Source: Streptomyces sp. HUAS MG91
GTDB taxonomy: Bacteria; Actinomycetota; Actinomycetes; Streptomycetales; Streptomycetaceae
Direction: 5' to 3'
DNA: 64,000 nt
NCBI RefSeq assembly: GCF_040529335.1
Contig: NZ_CP159534.1
Coordinates: forward strand, 3,224,001-3,288,000
Shown: piece after piece, positions 35,366 through 43,831 of the stretch
Layout: each line of letters opens with the position of its first letter
How positions within the stretch are numbered: the stretch's first letter is position 1
Program-made: the position numbers and the translations under genes
The notes under the pieces: model-generated
What the model was told of the DNA's origin: nothing
The model's database searches: none
Seen by the model: only the letters and a program-made list of their open reading frames with translations

Positions 35366-36301
35366 GTGGCGGACTTCTCGATCGACTACTCGCTTCTGCA
35401 GCAGGTCCAGCAGAAGATGCACTCCCTGGCCGACCAGGCCGACTCCGGCGGCGCCACCGGCGCGTTCAAGGAGATGGGCGAGGCGAGCGCCTCGGACCGG
35501 CGCGGCACCCTCGGCCACGCCGGGCTGTCCACCTCCTTCAACCTCTTCTACCGCCGCTCCTCCAGCCGCACCAAGGACGCCAAGGACGGCCTGAACCAAC
35601 TGGCCGACATGTTCGCCTCGGTCGCGAACACCTTCTTCGACGCGGACGCGCAACTCGCCGGCTCGGCCGGGCTCATGGGCCAGAGCATCGGGCTCAGCGA
35701 CTGGCGCAACGAGAAGGCGGCCCACGACGAGTGGGTGCAGGACAAGTCCGACTGGGACGCCTACCTGGAGAAGATCGGCGCCACCGACTACTTCGCCGAG
35801 CACCCCGACGATTCGATCCGCATGGTGTGCACGAGCCCGGACGCGCCGGCCTTCTGCTCGGCGTGGAAGGCGGACGACGCGGCCGGCACGGCGCCCATCA
35901 ACCCCGGCGACGAGCCGCCCAAGCCCTCGGAGACCCCGCCCACCTCCTACTCGTACGAGGACAGCAAGGGCAAGGTCGACGTGACGGTCGAACTCGATGA
36001 CGACAACAACGTCATGAAGGAGACCCAGAAGATCACGAGCACCGACGGCCAGTCCTACACCTCGACCACCGTGTACGACAGCGCGCCGAAGATGGTCGGC
36101 CCCGAGGGCGACCAGTTCGACGCCCGCGACTACACGATCACCACGGACTACGCCGACGGCTCCACGACCACCACCAAGGTCGTCATCGACGACGACGGCT
36201 CCGGAACGATGACGGAGACCGACGACGACGGGGAAACCACCGTCTCCACCCGCAGCGGCCCCGACGCCGACTGGGTGGAAGAGGACGGGGACGACGACTG
36301 A
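35366..36301 (+). CDS. WXG100-like T7SS-associated protein with acidic C-terminal domain
   Basis: 311-residue protein. The N-terminal half is helical and ESX-like (DYSLLQQVQQKMHSLADQA, then LADMFASVANTFFDADA), as in long WXG/LXG-type substrates. A linker rich in Pro (about residues 190-205) precedes a beta-rich C-terminal domain full of Asp and Thr (TVELDDDNNVMKETQKIT, TTDYADGSTTTTKVVIDDDG), which could bind calcium or other cations, though that is speculative. GTG 35366 is chosen because GGGGAAGG lies eight bases upstream. It is first in an operon with two short WXG100 genes (gaps of 43 and 55 bases) and divergent from the giant gene. It is probably a secreted substrate or cargo of the same T7SS. 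Confidence 0.75.
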   Translation: MADFSIDYSLLQQVQQKMHSLADQADSGGATGAFKEMGEASASDRRGTLGHAGLSTSFNLFYRRSSSRTKDAKDGLNQLADMFASVANTFFDADAQLAGSAGLMGQSIGLSDWRNEKAAHDEWVQDKSDWDAYLEKIGATDYFAEHPDDSIRMVCTSPDAPAFCSAWKADDAAGTAPINPGDEPPKPSETPPTSYSYEDSKGKVDVTVELDDDNNVMKETQKITSTDGQSYTSTTVYDSAPKMVGPEGDQFDARDYTITTDYADGSTTTTKVVIDDDGSGTMTETDDDGETTVSTRSGPDADWVEEDGDDD

Positions 36302-36344
36302 CCATCCCCCGCACCCCGCTTCATCCACAGGAGAGGACATACCC

Positions 36345-36656
36345 ATGGCCGGCAACATCGCCCTGAGCTACCCCGAGATCGAGCGGGTCTCCGGCGTGCT
36401 CGACACCAGCGTCGACTCCACGCTGGTGCCGCGCATGAGCGAGGCCAAGCAGGAGGTGGAGACCCTCCTCACCAACGGCCTGGTGCTGAGCAAGTCCAGC
36501 CCCCAGCTCACCGACCAGTACAACGACTTCAACACCAAGCTCACCGACGCGATGAACGCGATCAAGTCCTTCGCCGACCAGTTCCGCCAGATCAAGACGA
36601 GCTTCGAGTCGATGGACGCCGACATCGCGGAGAAGGTCGCCAGCAGCGGCAAGTAG
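36345..36656 (+). CDS. WXG100 family protein (EsxB-like)
   Basis: 103-residue helical hairpin protein of the ESAT-6/CFP-10 superfamily. Two long amphipathic helices flank a central turn at LLTNGLVLSKSS, where the Trp-x-Gly of the family is replaced by a Thr-Asn-Gly turn. The C terminus ends in a flexible EKVASSGK. An AGGAGAGG lies upstream of ATG 36345. It is probably secreted as a heterodimer with the next gene product and recognised by the EccC ATPase encoded convergently at 37097. Confidence 0.85.
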   Translation: MAGNIALSYPEIERVSGVLDTSVDSTLVPRMSEAKQEVETLLTNGLVLSKSSPQLTDQYNDFNTKLTDAMNAIKSFADQFRQIKTSFESMDADIAEKVASSGK

Positions 36657-36711
36657 GGCACGGCCACCGCCTCCCACCCACCTACCCACAGCAGGACGGA
36701 GACTGAGCACG

Positions 36712-37023
36712 ATGGCGAACACCGACATCTACGCCGATTACGACCAGGTGGCGACGACCGCCTCCACGATGAGCAGCAAGCTCGCCGACATCTCGCACGA
36801 GCTGGCCAACCTGGAGACGACCGTCTCCGGCCTCCTCCAGGACGGCCTGGTGCTGGAGAAGGCCAGCAAGGCGCTCCAGGACTCCTACGACGACTTCAGC
36901 CGCCAGCTGAAGGAGTCCTCCCAGGGCATCCAGTCCTTCGCCGACACCTTCTCCAAGATCGCCGAAGGTCTTGCGCAGGCGGACTCCGACATCACGACCT
37001 CGGTGCAGAACGCCGGCAAGTGA
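36712..37023 (+). CDS. WXG100 family protein (EsxA-like)
   Basis: 103 residues, the same length and architecture as its neighbour, with the turn at LLQDGLVLEKAS in place of the classic WXG. Helix one carries YDQVATTASTMSSKLADIS and helix two IQSFADTFSKIAEGLAQAD. Pairing of two equal-length WXG100 genes is the usual sign of a heterodimeric T7SS substrate. It ends just before a strong bidirectional terminator. Confidence 0.85.
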   Translation: MANTDIYADYDQVATTASTMSSKLADISHELANLETTVSGLLQDGLVLEKASKALQDSYDDFSRQLKESSQGIQSFADTFSKIAEGLAQADSDITTSVQNAGK

Positions 37024-37029
37024 CCGCGG

Positions 37030-37070
37030 CGAGAGGGCCGGCACCCCGGTGAAGGGGGCCGGCCCTCTCG
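37030..37070. terminator. Bidirectional terminator between esx genes and eccC
   Basis: A perfect 13-bp stem: CGAGAGGGCCGGC at 37030-37042 and its complement at 37058-37070, with a 15-base loop. It fills the 73-base gap between convergent stop codons at 37023 and 37097. Confidence 0.85.
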
Positions 37071-37096
37071 TGCGTTCCGTGTGCGGGACGCGCCCG

Positions 37097-40000
37097 TCAG
37101 TCGCTGAGTGTCGTGAACGGCACCTGGACGGCGACGGCCCCGCCGGACTCTCCGGCCGTCCAGCCCCGGCCCACCGGCAGCGCCATCCGGACCTGCTCCG
37201 CGGAGAGCCGGGTGCCGATCAGGTCGCCCTCGCCGATGCTCTTCGGGCCGAGCAGCACACCCTGACGCGCGCGGCGCGCCACGCCCACCCAGCCCAGCGT
37301 CGACATCGACTCGGGCAGACCGGCCAGCAGCAGCCCGAGTCCGCGGTCGCGGCCCGAACTCGCCACGTCCCGCAGCACCTTGTCGGCCGCGCAGCTGAGC
37401 ATCAGGTCGGCATCGTCCACCACGACCACCGCGGGCCGGTCCCGTACCTCCTTCAGCGCGGCGCTCACCGCGTCCGCCGACGGGTCGGGCTCGGGCATCA
37501 ACTGAACCAGGTCGTGGTCGGCGAGCGCACGCAGCGGCGAGGACCGCGGCGTGATGATGATCAGCGCCGTTCCGGAGAGCAGCAGCGACACGCTCATCGC
37601 CACCAGGGTCGTGGACCGCCCGGTCCGCGGCGGGCCCGCGACCACGAACGAGCCGCCGCCCTCGGCGAAGTCGACGAGCATGGGCTTCGCCTCGTCGCCG
37701 CCGACGCCGAGCAGCGCGCGCAGCGGCTTGCGGCGCGCTTCGGGCACCGCGGCCATCGTCTCCTGGAACGTGACGCCGCCGGGCAGCGCCTCCACCCGGA
37801 ACGGCCTGCGTGCGGCCGGCACCGACCGGTCCCGGTCGGTCGTCGCCCTGCCGATCGCGCGCAGCGCCGAGGCCTGGTCGACGTCGGCCGCCTGCTCGTC
37901 GTCGCCGGGTGCGCCGAGCAGCGCGACCTGGGTCTCGACGCCGCTGGGAGCGTGCCAGCCGCGGCCCGGAGGCACGTGGGTGGGGGCCTGGTTGCGGGGC
38001 ATGCCCGCCAGGTTGTAGTCGCTCGGGTCGGCCTGGCGGAGCAGCAGCCGGCGGTCGTTGTGCGCGGCGAGCCGGCCGCCGAGCAGCAGCCGCTCGGAGG
38101 TGGCGATCACGTGCATGCCGGCGGCGGCGCCCTCACGCAGCAGCCGTACCACCTCGTCGTGCAGGCGGCCGCCGTCGTAGTCGTCGAGCATGCCGCTGAG
38201 GGCGTCCCACCCGTCGATCATCAGCAGCAGGTGCGCGGGCCGCCGGTCGGCCGGTACGCGCAGGCGCACCTCGGTGATGTTCGCGCACCCTTCCTGGGCG
38301 ATGAGGCGCTGCCGGGCGGTGAGTTGGGCGCCGAGGCGTCCGATGAGGCGCTCCAGGCGTTCCGCGTCGTGCCGGGAGACGACGGCGCCGCAGTGCGGAA
38401 GGGTCTCCAGGGCGGAGAGTCCGCCGCCGGCCGCGTCGATGCCGTAGAGGTGCAGGTCGGCGCTGGAGAGCGTGTTCGCCGCGGAACCGGCGACGGTGCG
38501 CAGCAGTTGGGTGCGGCCCGAGCGCGGTGAGCCGATGACGTAGAGGTGTCCGAAGGTGGCGAAGTCGATGGCGCCCAGGCGCCGTTCCTGCGACGCGGGC
38601 AGGTCGAGCAGGCCGTAGGGGACCTGCGGCAGGTCACCGGCCGGTTCCTCGGGGGGCGGCAGCTCGTCCAGACGCAGCCGGTCCTCCAGCGACGGCAGCC
38701 ACGGGCTGGGCTGCTGGACGAAGTCGTCGAGCCGGACGGTCGCCGCGATGGCGGCGTCGACCAGCGCCCTGAGGTCGGTGGGGCGTTCCTCGGTGACGAA
38801 CAGCTCCTCGCCCTCGCCCTCCTCGTCCTCGCGCGGCGGCCGGCCGAGGCGTCCCCAGGTCAGCTCGGTGCCGCGGACCGTGCGGGCTCGCTCGTCGTCG
38901 GCCTCGCCGTCCTCCGCGCCGGGGCGCTCGGCGCCCACCCACGCGGTCTGGAACGGCGTCGGCGCCCCCGCTCCCCGGCGCACCAGGGCGCGGCCCGGGG
39001 TGTGCGCGGAGATGCCGGCGGCGTCGGGGGCGTTGATGATGTCCTGGCTCTCGGAGCGGTCGGTGACCCGCAGCGCGATCCGGAGGTTGGTGTTGGCCCT
39101 GATCTCGTTCGACACCGAGCCGCTGGGCCGCTGGGTGGCGAGCACCAGGTGGATGCCGAGCGAGCGGCCGCGCTGGGCGATGCTCACCAGGCCGGGGATG
39201 AAGTCGGGCAGTTCGCGCACCAGGGTCGCGAACTCGTCGATGACAAGCAGCAGTCGGGGCAGTGGCGGGAGCTGCGGGTCGCGGGCGCGCTTGGCCCGGT
39301 ACTCCGGGTGGTCCTTCGCCCCGACCTCCGCGAGGAGCCGTTCGCGGCGCTTGAGTTCGGCGTCCAGGGACGACAGCGCGCGCCGGACGAGGTGGCCGTC
39401 CAGGTCGGTGATCATGCCGAGGGCGTGCGGCAGTTCCGCGCATTCGCGGAAGGCGCTGCCGCCCTTGTAGTCGACGAGGACGAAGGCCAGTTCGTCGGGG
39501 CGGTTGGCCGCGGCCAGCGAGGCGATCATCGTCTGGAGCAGCTCGGACTTGCCCGAGCCGGTCGTTCCGCCGATGAGCACGTGCGGGCCGTCGCGGACCA
39601 GGTCGACGCGGAGCGCCCCCTCGTAGCCGCTGCCCAGGGTGAACGTGGTCGAGGCGCGGTGCCGGGCCCAGGAGCGCAGCAGCCGGGTGGCCTCCGGCGG
39701 CTCCAGGTCGAGCAGCGGCAGCAGCCGCACACCGTCGGGCAGTCCGGAGTCGCTGTCGAGCGTCACGTCGCGGACCGGGGACAGCGCGCGGGCGACCTCC
39801 TCGCACCATGCGGTGTCCACCAGGTCGGCGCGCACGTCGGTGACGGAGGGGACGCCCGAGGCGCGGACGCCGAGCCGGCTGCCGGAGGTGGTGACGACGA
39901 CGGCGCACTCCTCGGGCAGCAGGCGCTCCCGCTCGTCGAGGCAGAGGCTGAAGATCCGCACCTGCGGTCCCTGGGTGAGGATCTGTACGACGCCGGGCAC

Positions 40001-41680
40001 GTCGCGCAGCCGGCGGGCGCCGTCCATCACGACCAGCACGTCGGGCTCGCGGGCCAGCGCGTCGGCGAGCGGCGAGGCGGCAGCGGCGAGCCGTGCCTGG
40101 ACGTCGCCGACCAGTTCGCTGACGCGGTGCGCGGTGGACTCCGGGTCGCTGCCGAGCGCGATGACGGCCGCCTCGGTGCGCGCGGGCCGCAGGTGGGGCA
40201 GCCAGCGCACCCAGTCCCAGTCCGCCGCGTGCGTGTCGGTGGTGAGGACGACGATGCGCAGGTCGCGCGGGCTGTGCAGGGCCGCCGCCTGGGCGACGGC
40301 CCAGCGTGCGACGGTGCGCGGGGTGCCCGCGCCGCCGCTGATGCCGGCCACTCCGAAGTCCGCGAGTTCGATGCCGAACGGCACGTCGGCGAGGCGCCAG
40401 TGGACCTCGCGGTGGTTGGTGTCGCGCGCCTGGTCGTGGATGCGCTTGAGCGAGGGCCGGGTGACGGTGCCGAGCCGCAGCGTCAGCCAGTCGGGGTCGC
40501 GGCGCCTGCGCTGCCACAGCCGGTGGCCCGGGCCGGCCGTCGTCAGGAGGATCCCGGCGGGGTCGGGGAAGGTCTCGCCGCGCACCTCGCGCTCGTCGAC
40601 GGTGGAGCGCCGCATCTCCCGCTCCAGGGCGGCCCGCCGGAAGCGGAACACGCGCAGCGCCTCGGCCTGTTGGCGGCGGCCGGTGCGGCGGCCGATGACC
40701 CAGTTGCCGACGGCCATGATCGGCGTGAAGAAGATGAAGATGACGAAGTAGAAGGACCGGAACAGGCTCATCATGACCAGGCCCATCGCGAGCGGGGCCA
40801 GCATCATCAGGAGCGGGAACGGCCGGGGCCCCTGCTTGCCGGGCGGGCCCGGCATCGTCAGCGACTCCTGGTCCAGGTGGGGCGCGATGCGCGGCGGCCG
40901 GTTGTACTCCACGCCGACGCCGTCCGGAGCCGGGTTGACGGCGGCGTCCGGTTCGAAGGGCGTGCCCAGGCGCAGCAGGTGGTCGCCCAGGGAGAGGTCG
41001 GCGTACGCGGGCCAGTCCTCCGACTCGTCCTTCGGCGGCGGGAGCTGGGAGACGGGCAGGAGCGGGGGGTCCTTCGGGAGTCCGTCGGGTCCTACGGGCT
41101 CCGGCTCGGCGGTGTGGCCGCCGGGGCCGCCGTCCTGCCGGCCCGCGGGCTCCTCCGCGGTCAGCGGTGTGCCCGTCTCGGGGTCGACGGGCGGCGGCGG
41201 GGTGAGGCTGCGCAGTCCGCAGGTGTCGGGGTCGGCGTCCTTCGGGAGCCGGAAGGTGGCGGAGCCGTCGGTGGCGACGGTGATCCACACGCCGTTCTCG
41301 GGGGCGTCGCCGCCGGAGAGCCGCAGCGCGCAGCCGCGGTCGGTGCCGACCTCGTGACTGCCGGGGCCGAGCCGCCAGACCCGGCCGGCGCCGGGGCCGC
41401 CGACGTGGCGGATCTCGGCGATGACGGGTTCGGCGTCCGGCGGCTCCCAGGAGCGGGCGGCGCTGGGCACGGCCACGGGCGCGCCGGCGCCGAGCACGGT
41501 TCCGTCGCGCACTCCGCTGCCGGCGAGGGGGGTCTCGCGGGTCAGTCGCTTCCCGTCGAGGTAGAGGGGGTCGGCGCCGAGCGCCTCACCGAGGTCGCCG
41601 ACGGTGGCGCCGTCCGGCACGTCCAGCATGTGGTCCGCGCGCCTGCCGCTGGGGTCGGCGGTGGTGACTATGAGTTTCAC
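37097..41680 (-). CDS. eccC: EccC-type FtsK/SpoIIIE T7SS ATPase
   Basis: 1527-residue membrane motor of the T7SS. The N terminus holds a ubiquitin-like YukD-type fold (about 1-70) and an FHA-like domain (about 85-160), then a Pro-rich linker and two transmembrane helices (about 290-335). Three FtsK/SpoIIIE ATPase modules follow. The first is canonical (GGTTGSGKSELLQT near 702; LLLVIDEFATLV near 810). The second (GSPRSGRTQLLRT near 1050) and third (GPPRTGRSTTLVAM near 1347; VVVVDDADLML near 1417) have Arg in place of the Walker A Lys. That matches the family pattern of one active and two regulatory modules. The GTG start is at 41680. It is the last gene of an operon with the ECF sigma factor and a membrane partner. 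FHA domains are more typical of YukBA-type systems than mycobacterial EccC. Confidence 0.92.
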   Translation of the reverse strand: MKLIVTTADPSGRRADHMLDVPDGATVGDLGEALGADPLYLDGKRLTRETPLAGSGVRDGTVLGAGAPVAVPSAARSWEPPDAEPVIAEIRHVGGPGAGRVWRLGPGSHEVGTDRGCALRLSGGDAPENGVWITVATDGSATFRLPKDADPDTCGLRSLTPPPPVDPETGTPLTAEEPAGRQDGGPGGHTAEPEPVGPDGLPKDPPLLPVSQLPPPKDESEDWPAYADLSLGDHLLRLGTPFEPDAAVNPAPDGVGVEYNRPPRIAPHLDQESLTMPGPPGKQGPRPFPLLMMLAPLAMGLVMMSLFRSFYFVIFIFFTPIMAVGNWVIGRRTGRRQQAEALRVFRFRRAALEREMRRSTVDEREVRGETFPDPAGILLTTAGPGHRLWQRRRRDPDWLTLRLGTVTRPSLKRIHDQARDTNHREVHWRLADVPFGIELADFGVAGISGGAGTPRTVARWAVAQAAALHSPRDLRIVVLTTDTHAADWDWVRWLPHLRPARTEAAVIALGSDPESTAHRVSELVGDVQARLAAAASPLADALAREPDVLVVMDGARRLRDVPGVVQILTQGPQVRIFSLCLDERERLLPEECAVVVTTSGSRLGVRASGVPSVTDVRADLVDTAWCEEVARALSPVRDVTLDSDSGLPDGVRLLPLLDLEPPEATRLLRSWARHRASTTFTLGSGYEGALRVDLVRDGPHVLIGGTTGSGKSELLQTMIASLAAANRPDELAFVLVDYKGGSAFRECAELPHALGMITDLDGHLVRRALSSLDAELKRRERLLAEVGAKDHPEYRAKRARDPQLPPLPRLLLVIDEFATLVRELPDFIPGLVSIAQRGRSLGIHLVLATQRPSGSVSNEIRANTNLRIALRVTDRSESQDIINAPDAAGISAHTPGRALVRRGAGAPTPFQTAWVGAERPGAEDGEADDERARTVRGTELTWGRLGRPPREDEEGEGEELFVTEERPTDLRALVDAAIAATVRLDDFVQQPSPWLPSLEDRLRLDELPPPEEPAGDLPQVPYGLLDLPASQERRLGAIDFATFGHLYVIGSPRSGRTQLLRTVAGSAANTLSSADLHLYGIDAAGGGLSALETLPHCGAVVSRHDAERLERLIGRLGAQLTARQRLIAQEGCANITEVRLRVPADRRPAHLLLMIDGWDALSGMLDDYDGGRLHDEVVRLLREGAAAGMHVIATSERLLLGGRLAAHNDRRLLLRQADPSDYNLAGMPRNQAPTHVPPGRGWHAPSGVETQVALLGAPGDDEQAADVDQASALRAIGRATTDRDRSVPAARRPFRVEALPGGVTFQETMAAVPEARRKPLRALLGVGGDEAKPMLVDFAEGGGSFVVAGPPRTGRSTTLVAMSVSLLLSGTALIIITPRSSPLRALADHDLVQLMPEPDPSADAVSAALKEVRDRPAVVVVDDADLMLSCAADKVLRDVASSGRDRGLGLLLAGLPESMSTLGWVGVARRARQGVLLGPKSIGEGDLIGTRLSAEQVRMALPVGRGWTAGESGGAVAVQVPFTTLSD

Positions 41681-41732
41681 GTCGGTCCAACGGGGTCGTG
41701 GTTCGAGTGGGGAGGGTTACGGGGCCCGGGGC

Positions 41733-42935
41733 TCAGCGGCCGGGGCTGTGGCGCGGCGGCGGGGGGACCGACTTGAGCGGCGCGGCTTCCGGGACCGCCG
41801 CGTACTGTTCGACGCCCGTCTCCTGCGGGGCGGGGACGCCCGCGGACGCCTCCCACGGCGCGGGCACGCTCGTGCCGGGCTCCGCCGTCCAGGCCGCCGT
41901 GGGCTCTTCCTCGAACAGGTCGGTGCTCTGCCGCTCGGGCGAGCGCGAGCCCATCGGCGCGGGCGGCAGGACCGCGGGCAGCCGCCACAGCACCTTCGGC
42001 AGCGCGCGGCCGAGCGCCTTGGCCCGCACCAGCAGCGGCGTGCCGGTCAGCAGGACCTGGCCGTGCCGGTCGGTCAGCAGCGTCCGGGTGTGGCCGCGTC
42101 CGGCGCCCAGCAGCACGACGCGGCACGGCGGGCGGGGCGAGGCGAGGCCCGCGGGCAGCGGGTCGGGCAGTTCGCGGGCGATGAGGAACGGCGGGATGTT
42201 GAGGCGGGGCAGCGCCTCCTCCGCGGTGCGGTAGGCCTCGCGCACCGGCGGGCCGTCGAAGTCGCGGTGGACGCCCTCGGCGACGACCACGAGCGAGGCG
42301 GGCAGCCGGGCGTCGAGCTGTGCCGCGATGGCCTGGAGCAGCGGCGGTGCGGCCTGGGGGTGCCCCTCGACGCAGAGGGAGGCCGGGCCGGTCGCCGCGT
42401 CGAGGAACGCCGCCTGGGTTTCGGTGGCGCCGAGCGCGATCAGCAGGGGCGGGACGGCGTCGGCCTCCGGTGTCACCAGGGGGAGTTCGTCGCGGTTCGC
42501 CCGCCACTCGCCCGGCGTGTCCGGGGCCTCGTGCCAGCAGCCGGTGGGGTCCGGCGTCTCCCGTCCGGCGAGGAGCACGCTGACCGACTCGGTGCTGACC
42601 AGGACGGCGTAGGGGCGGGCCGGGGCGGCGGCGAGGCGGGCCGCGGTCAGGGCGCGTTCCGCGTCGCGCCACGTCACCGGGTCGCCCAGCAGTCGGCGCA
42701 GCAGCCGGCGGTCCTTCCGGTGGACGTACCAGGTCCGCAGGGGCGCGACGAAGGCGTAGGCGGTCACGGCGGTTTCACGTCGGGCCCGGCGCCACGCGCG
42801 CCGCCAGCCGCCCAGGCGTTTGGCGACGATCCGCAGCAGCAGGAAGGCCACCAGCAGCGCGCCGGCCACGCCGAGCCAGCGGAAGATCGTGTCCTGGTGC
42901 GCCCGGAAGAACGCGAAGGGGTCGACGTTCCTCAC
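41733..42935 (-). CDS. T7SS-associated membrane protein of unknown family
   Basis: 400 residues. One transmembrane helix lies near the N terminus (about 18-38; WLGVAGALLVAFLLLRIV), followed by a basic stretch, a soluble alpha/beta region (about 90-300; PYAVLVSTESVSVLLAG, ASLVVVAEGVHRDFDG, CRVVLLGAGRGHTRTLLT) and a Pro-rich disordered tail. Position between an ECF sigma gene and eccC suggests a structural or accessory T7SS component, perhaps taking an EccE-like place, but I see no clear similarity. The GTG start lies in a GTGA overlap with the sigma-factor stop, so its translation depends on the sigma gene. It lies 52 bases upstream of eccC. Confidence 0.65.
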   Translation of the reverse strand: MRNVDPFAFFRAHQDTIFRWLGVAGALLVAFLLLRIVAKRLGGWRRAWRRARRETAVTAYAFVAPLRTWYVHRKDRRLLRRLLGDPVTWRDAERALTAARLAAAPARPYAVLVSTESVSVLLAGRETPDPTGCWHEAPDTPGEWRANRDELPLVTPEADAVPPLLIALGATETQAAFLDAATGPASLCVEGHPQAAPPLLQAIAAQLDARLPASLVVVAEGVHRDFDGPPVREAYRTAEEALPRLNIPPFLIARELPDPLPAGLASPRPPCRVVLLGAGRGHTRTLLTDRHGQVLLTGTPLLVRAKALGRALPKVLWRLPAVLPPAPMGSRSPERQSTDLFEEEPTAAWTAEPGTSVPAPWEASAGVPAPQETGVEQYAAVPEAAPLKSVPPPPRHSPGR

Positions 42936-43483
42936 GCGGCCAGGACCTCCCGCCGCAGGGCCCGCAGCGCGTAGTGGGTACGGGACTTGACGGTGCCCTT
43001 GGGGACGCCGAGCGCCCGCGCGGTGTCCTCGCCCGCCTCGTCGCCGAGGTGCACGCGGGCCAGCACCTCGCGGTGTTCGAAGGAGAGCCGCGCCATGGCC
43101 TGCGCGATGAGCTGGCGGTTGACTACGTTGTCAGCGATGTCGGTGCCGACGGGGCGTGTGAGCAGCGGTTCGGGCACGGCGCCCACCGGTATGCAGCGCT
43201 CGCGGCGGTGGGCGTCGACGGCGAGGTTGCGCGCGACGGTGAACAGCCAGGCCTGGCGGTGCTCTTCGTCCCGCAGCGCGCCGCGGTCCCAGAACAGCCA
43301 GGCCCGCAGCATGGTCTCCTGCACGATGTCCTCGGCCCGGTGGGCGTCGCCCGCGGTGAGCCGCAGGACGTAGCGCAGCAGTCGGGCGCGGTGGGGCTCG
43401 GCGGGCGGGACGCCGCCGTCGGATGTTCTTCGCGGCGTGATGGTTCCCTCGCGCGGAGGTGAGGAGGTCCGAGCGGTGCGCAT
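42932..43483 (-). CDS. ECF-family RNA polymerase sigma factor
   Basis: 183-residue sigma-70 family protein with only regions 2 and 4. Region 2 is at about 25-90 (LLRYVLRLTAGDAHRAEDIVQE, with WLFTVARNLAVDAHRR as the 2.4 part). Region 4 is at about 130-180 (LSFEHREVLARVHLG, then ALGVPKGTVKSRTHYALRALR as the -35-binding helix-turn-helix). ATG 43483 is chosen because AGGAGC lies five to six bases upstream; longer readings add an unrelated N terminus. No zinc anti-sigma (HxxxCxxC) gene is adjacent. The stop overlaps the next T7SS gene, placing the sigma factor as first gene of the secretion operon. Its probable targets are the mirrored promoters at 35212-35319. Confidence 0.88.
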   Translation of the reverse strand: MRTARTSSPPREGTITPRRTSDGGVPPAEPHRARLLRYVLRLTAGDAHRAEDIVQETMLRAWLFWDRGALRDEEHRQAWLFTVARNLAVDAHRRERCIPVGAVPEPLLTRPVGTDIADNVVNRQLIAQAMARLSFEHREVLARVHLGDEAGEDTARALGVPKGTVKSRTHYALRALRREVLAA

Positions 43484-43744
43484 GCTTGCTCCTGAACGGC
43501 TCATGGGTGGGGGATCTACCAAGAACGCCCGGCCATAATAGGAATAGCAGACTACGGAAAACCTCAAATGAAGCGCAGATTTTACAAGTTGGCCCCGGCG
43601 AGCCGCCTTTGAGCCCGTCGACGCGGCTTCCTGCCTGGTCGGAGCGGTCCTCAATACCCCGAAATTCATCAGCAGTTCGCTTAGGAATTAGAGTGCCGGG
43701 CCCCACGGCGCCGCGCCCGAATGCGGCGCCCGGCAAGATATGAA
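43484..43744. promoter_or_regulatory. AT-richer upstream region of the sigma-factor operon
   Basis: No gene is visible. The stretch at about 43535-43600 is unusually AT-rich for this window and probably contains the promoter. TTGAGG and TATTCC/TATTAT are present on the minus strand, but spacing is not ideal for a housekeeping promoter. The ECF-like TGAACC-N16-CGTGGA element found at the substrate operons is not present, so simple autoregulation by that element is not supported. Confidence 0.4.
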
Positions 43745-43758
43745 TGCCCGTTCGGGCA
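43745..43758. terminator. Hairpin between symporter and sigma-factor genes
   Basis: TGCCCG-TT-CGGGCA, a tight 6-bp stem. Read on the minus strand it is followed by TTCATATCTT, a weak T-rich tail. It is likely to end the symporter operon before the sigma-factor promoter. Confidence 0.55.
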
Positions 43759-43777
43759 TACGCCCCCGGAGCCGCGC

Positions 43778-43813
43778 GGAGCGCACGCTCCAGGGGCGCG
43801 GGGAACGGCGCGG
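43778..43813. repeat. Streptomyces intergenic repeat, partial copy 3
   Basis: CAGGGGCGCGGGGAACGGCGCGGG at 43791-43813 in part (core GGGGCGCGGGGAAC) preceded by the small hairpin GGAGC-GCAC-GCTCC. It is a diverged relative of the copies at 12291 and 20466, again just downstream of a minus-strand gene. Confidence 0.55.
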
Positions 43814-43831
43814 GAAGAGGCCACCGGACGG

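Noticed and set aside
43484..43740. Autoregulatory ECF promoter upstream of the sigma gene
   Set aside because: No TGAACC-N16-CGTGGA on the minus strand in this region.
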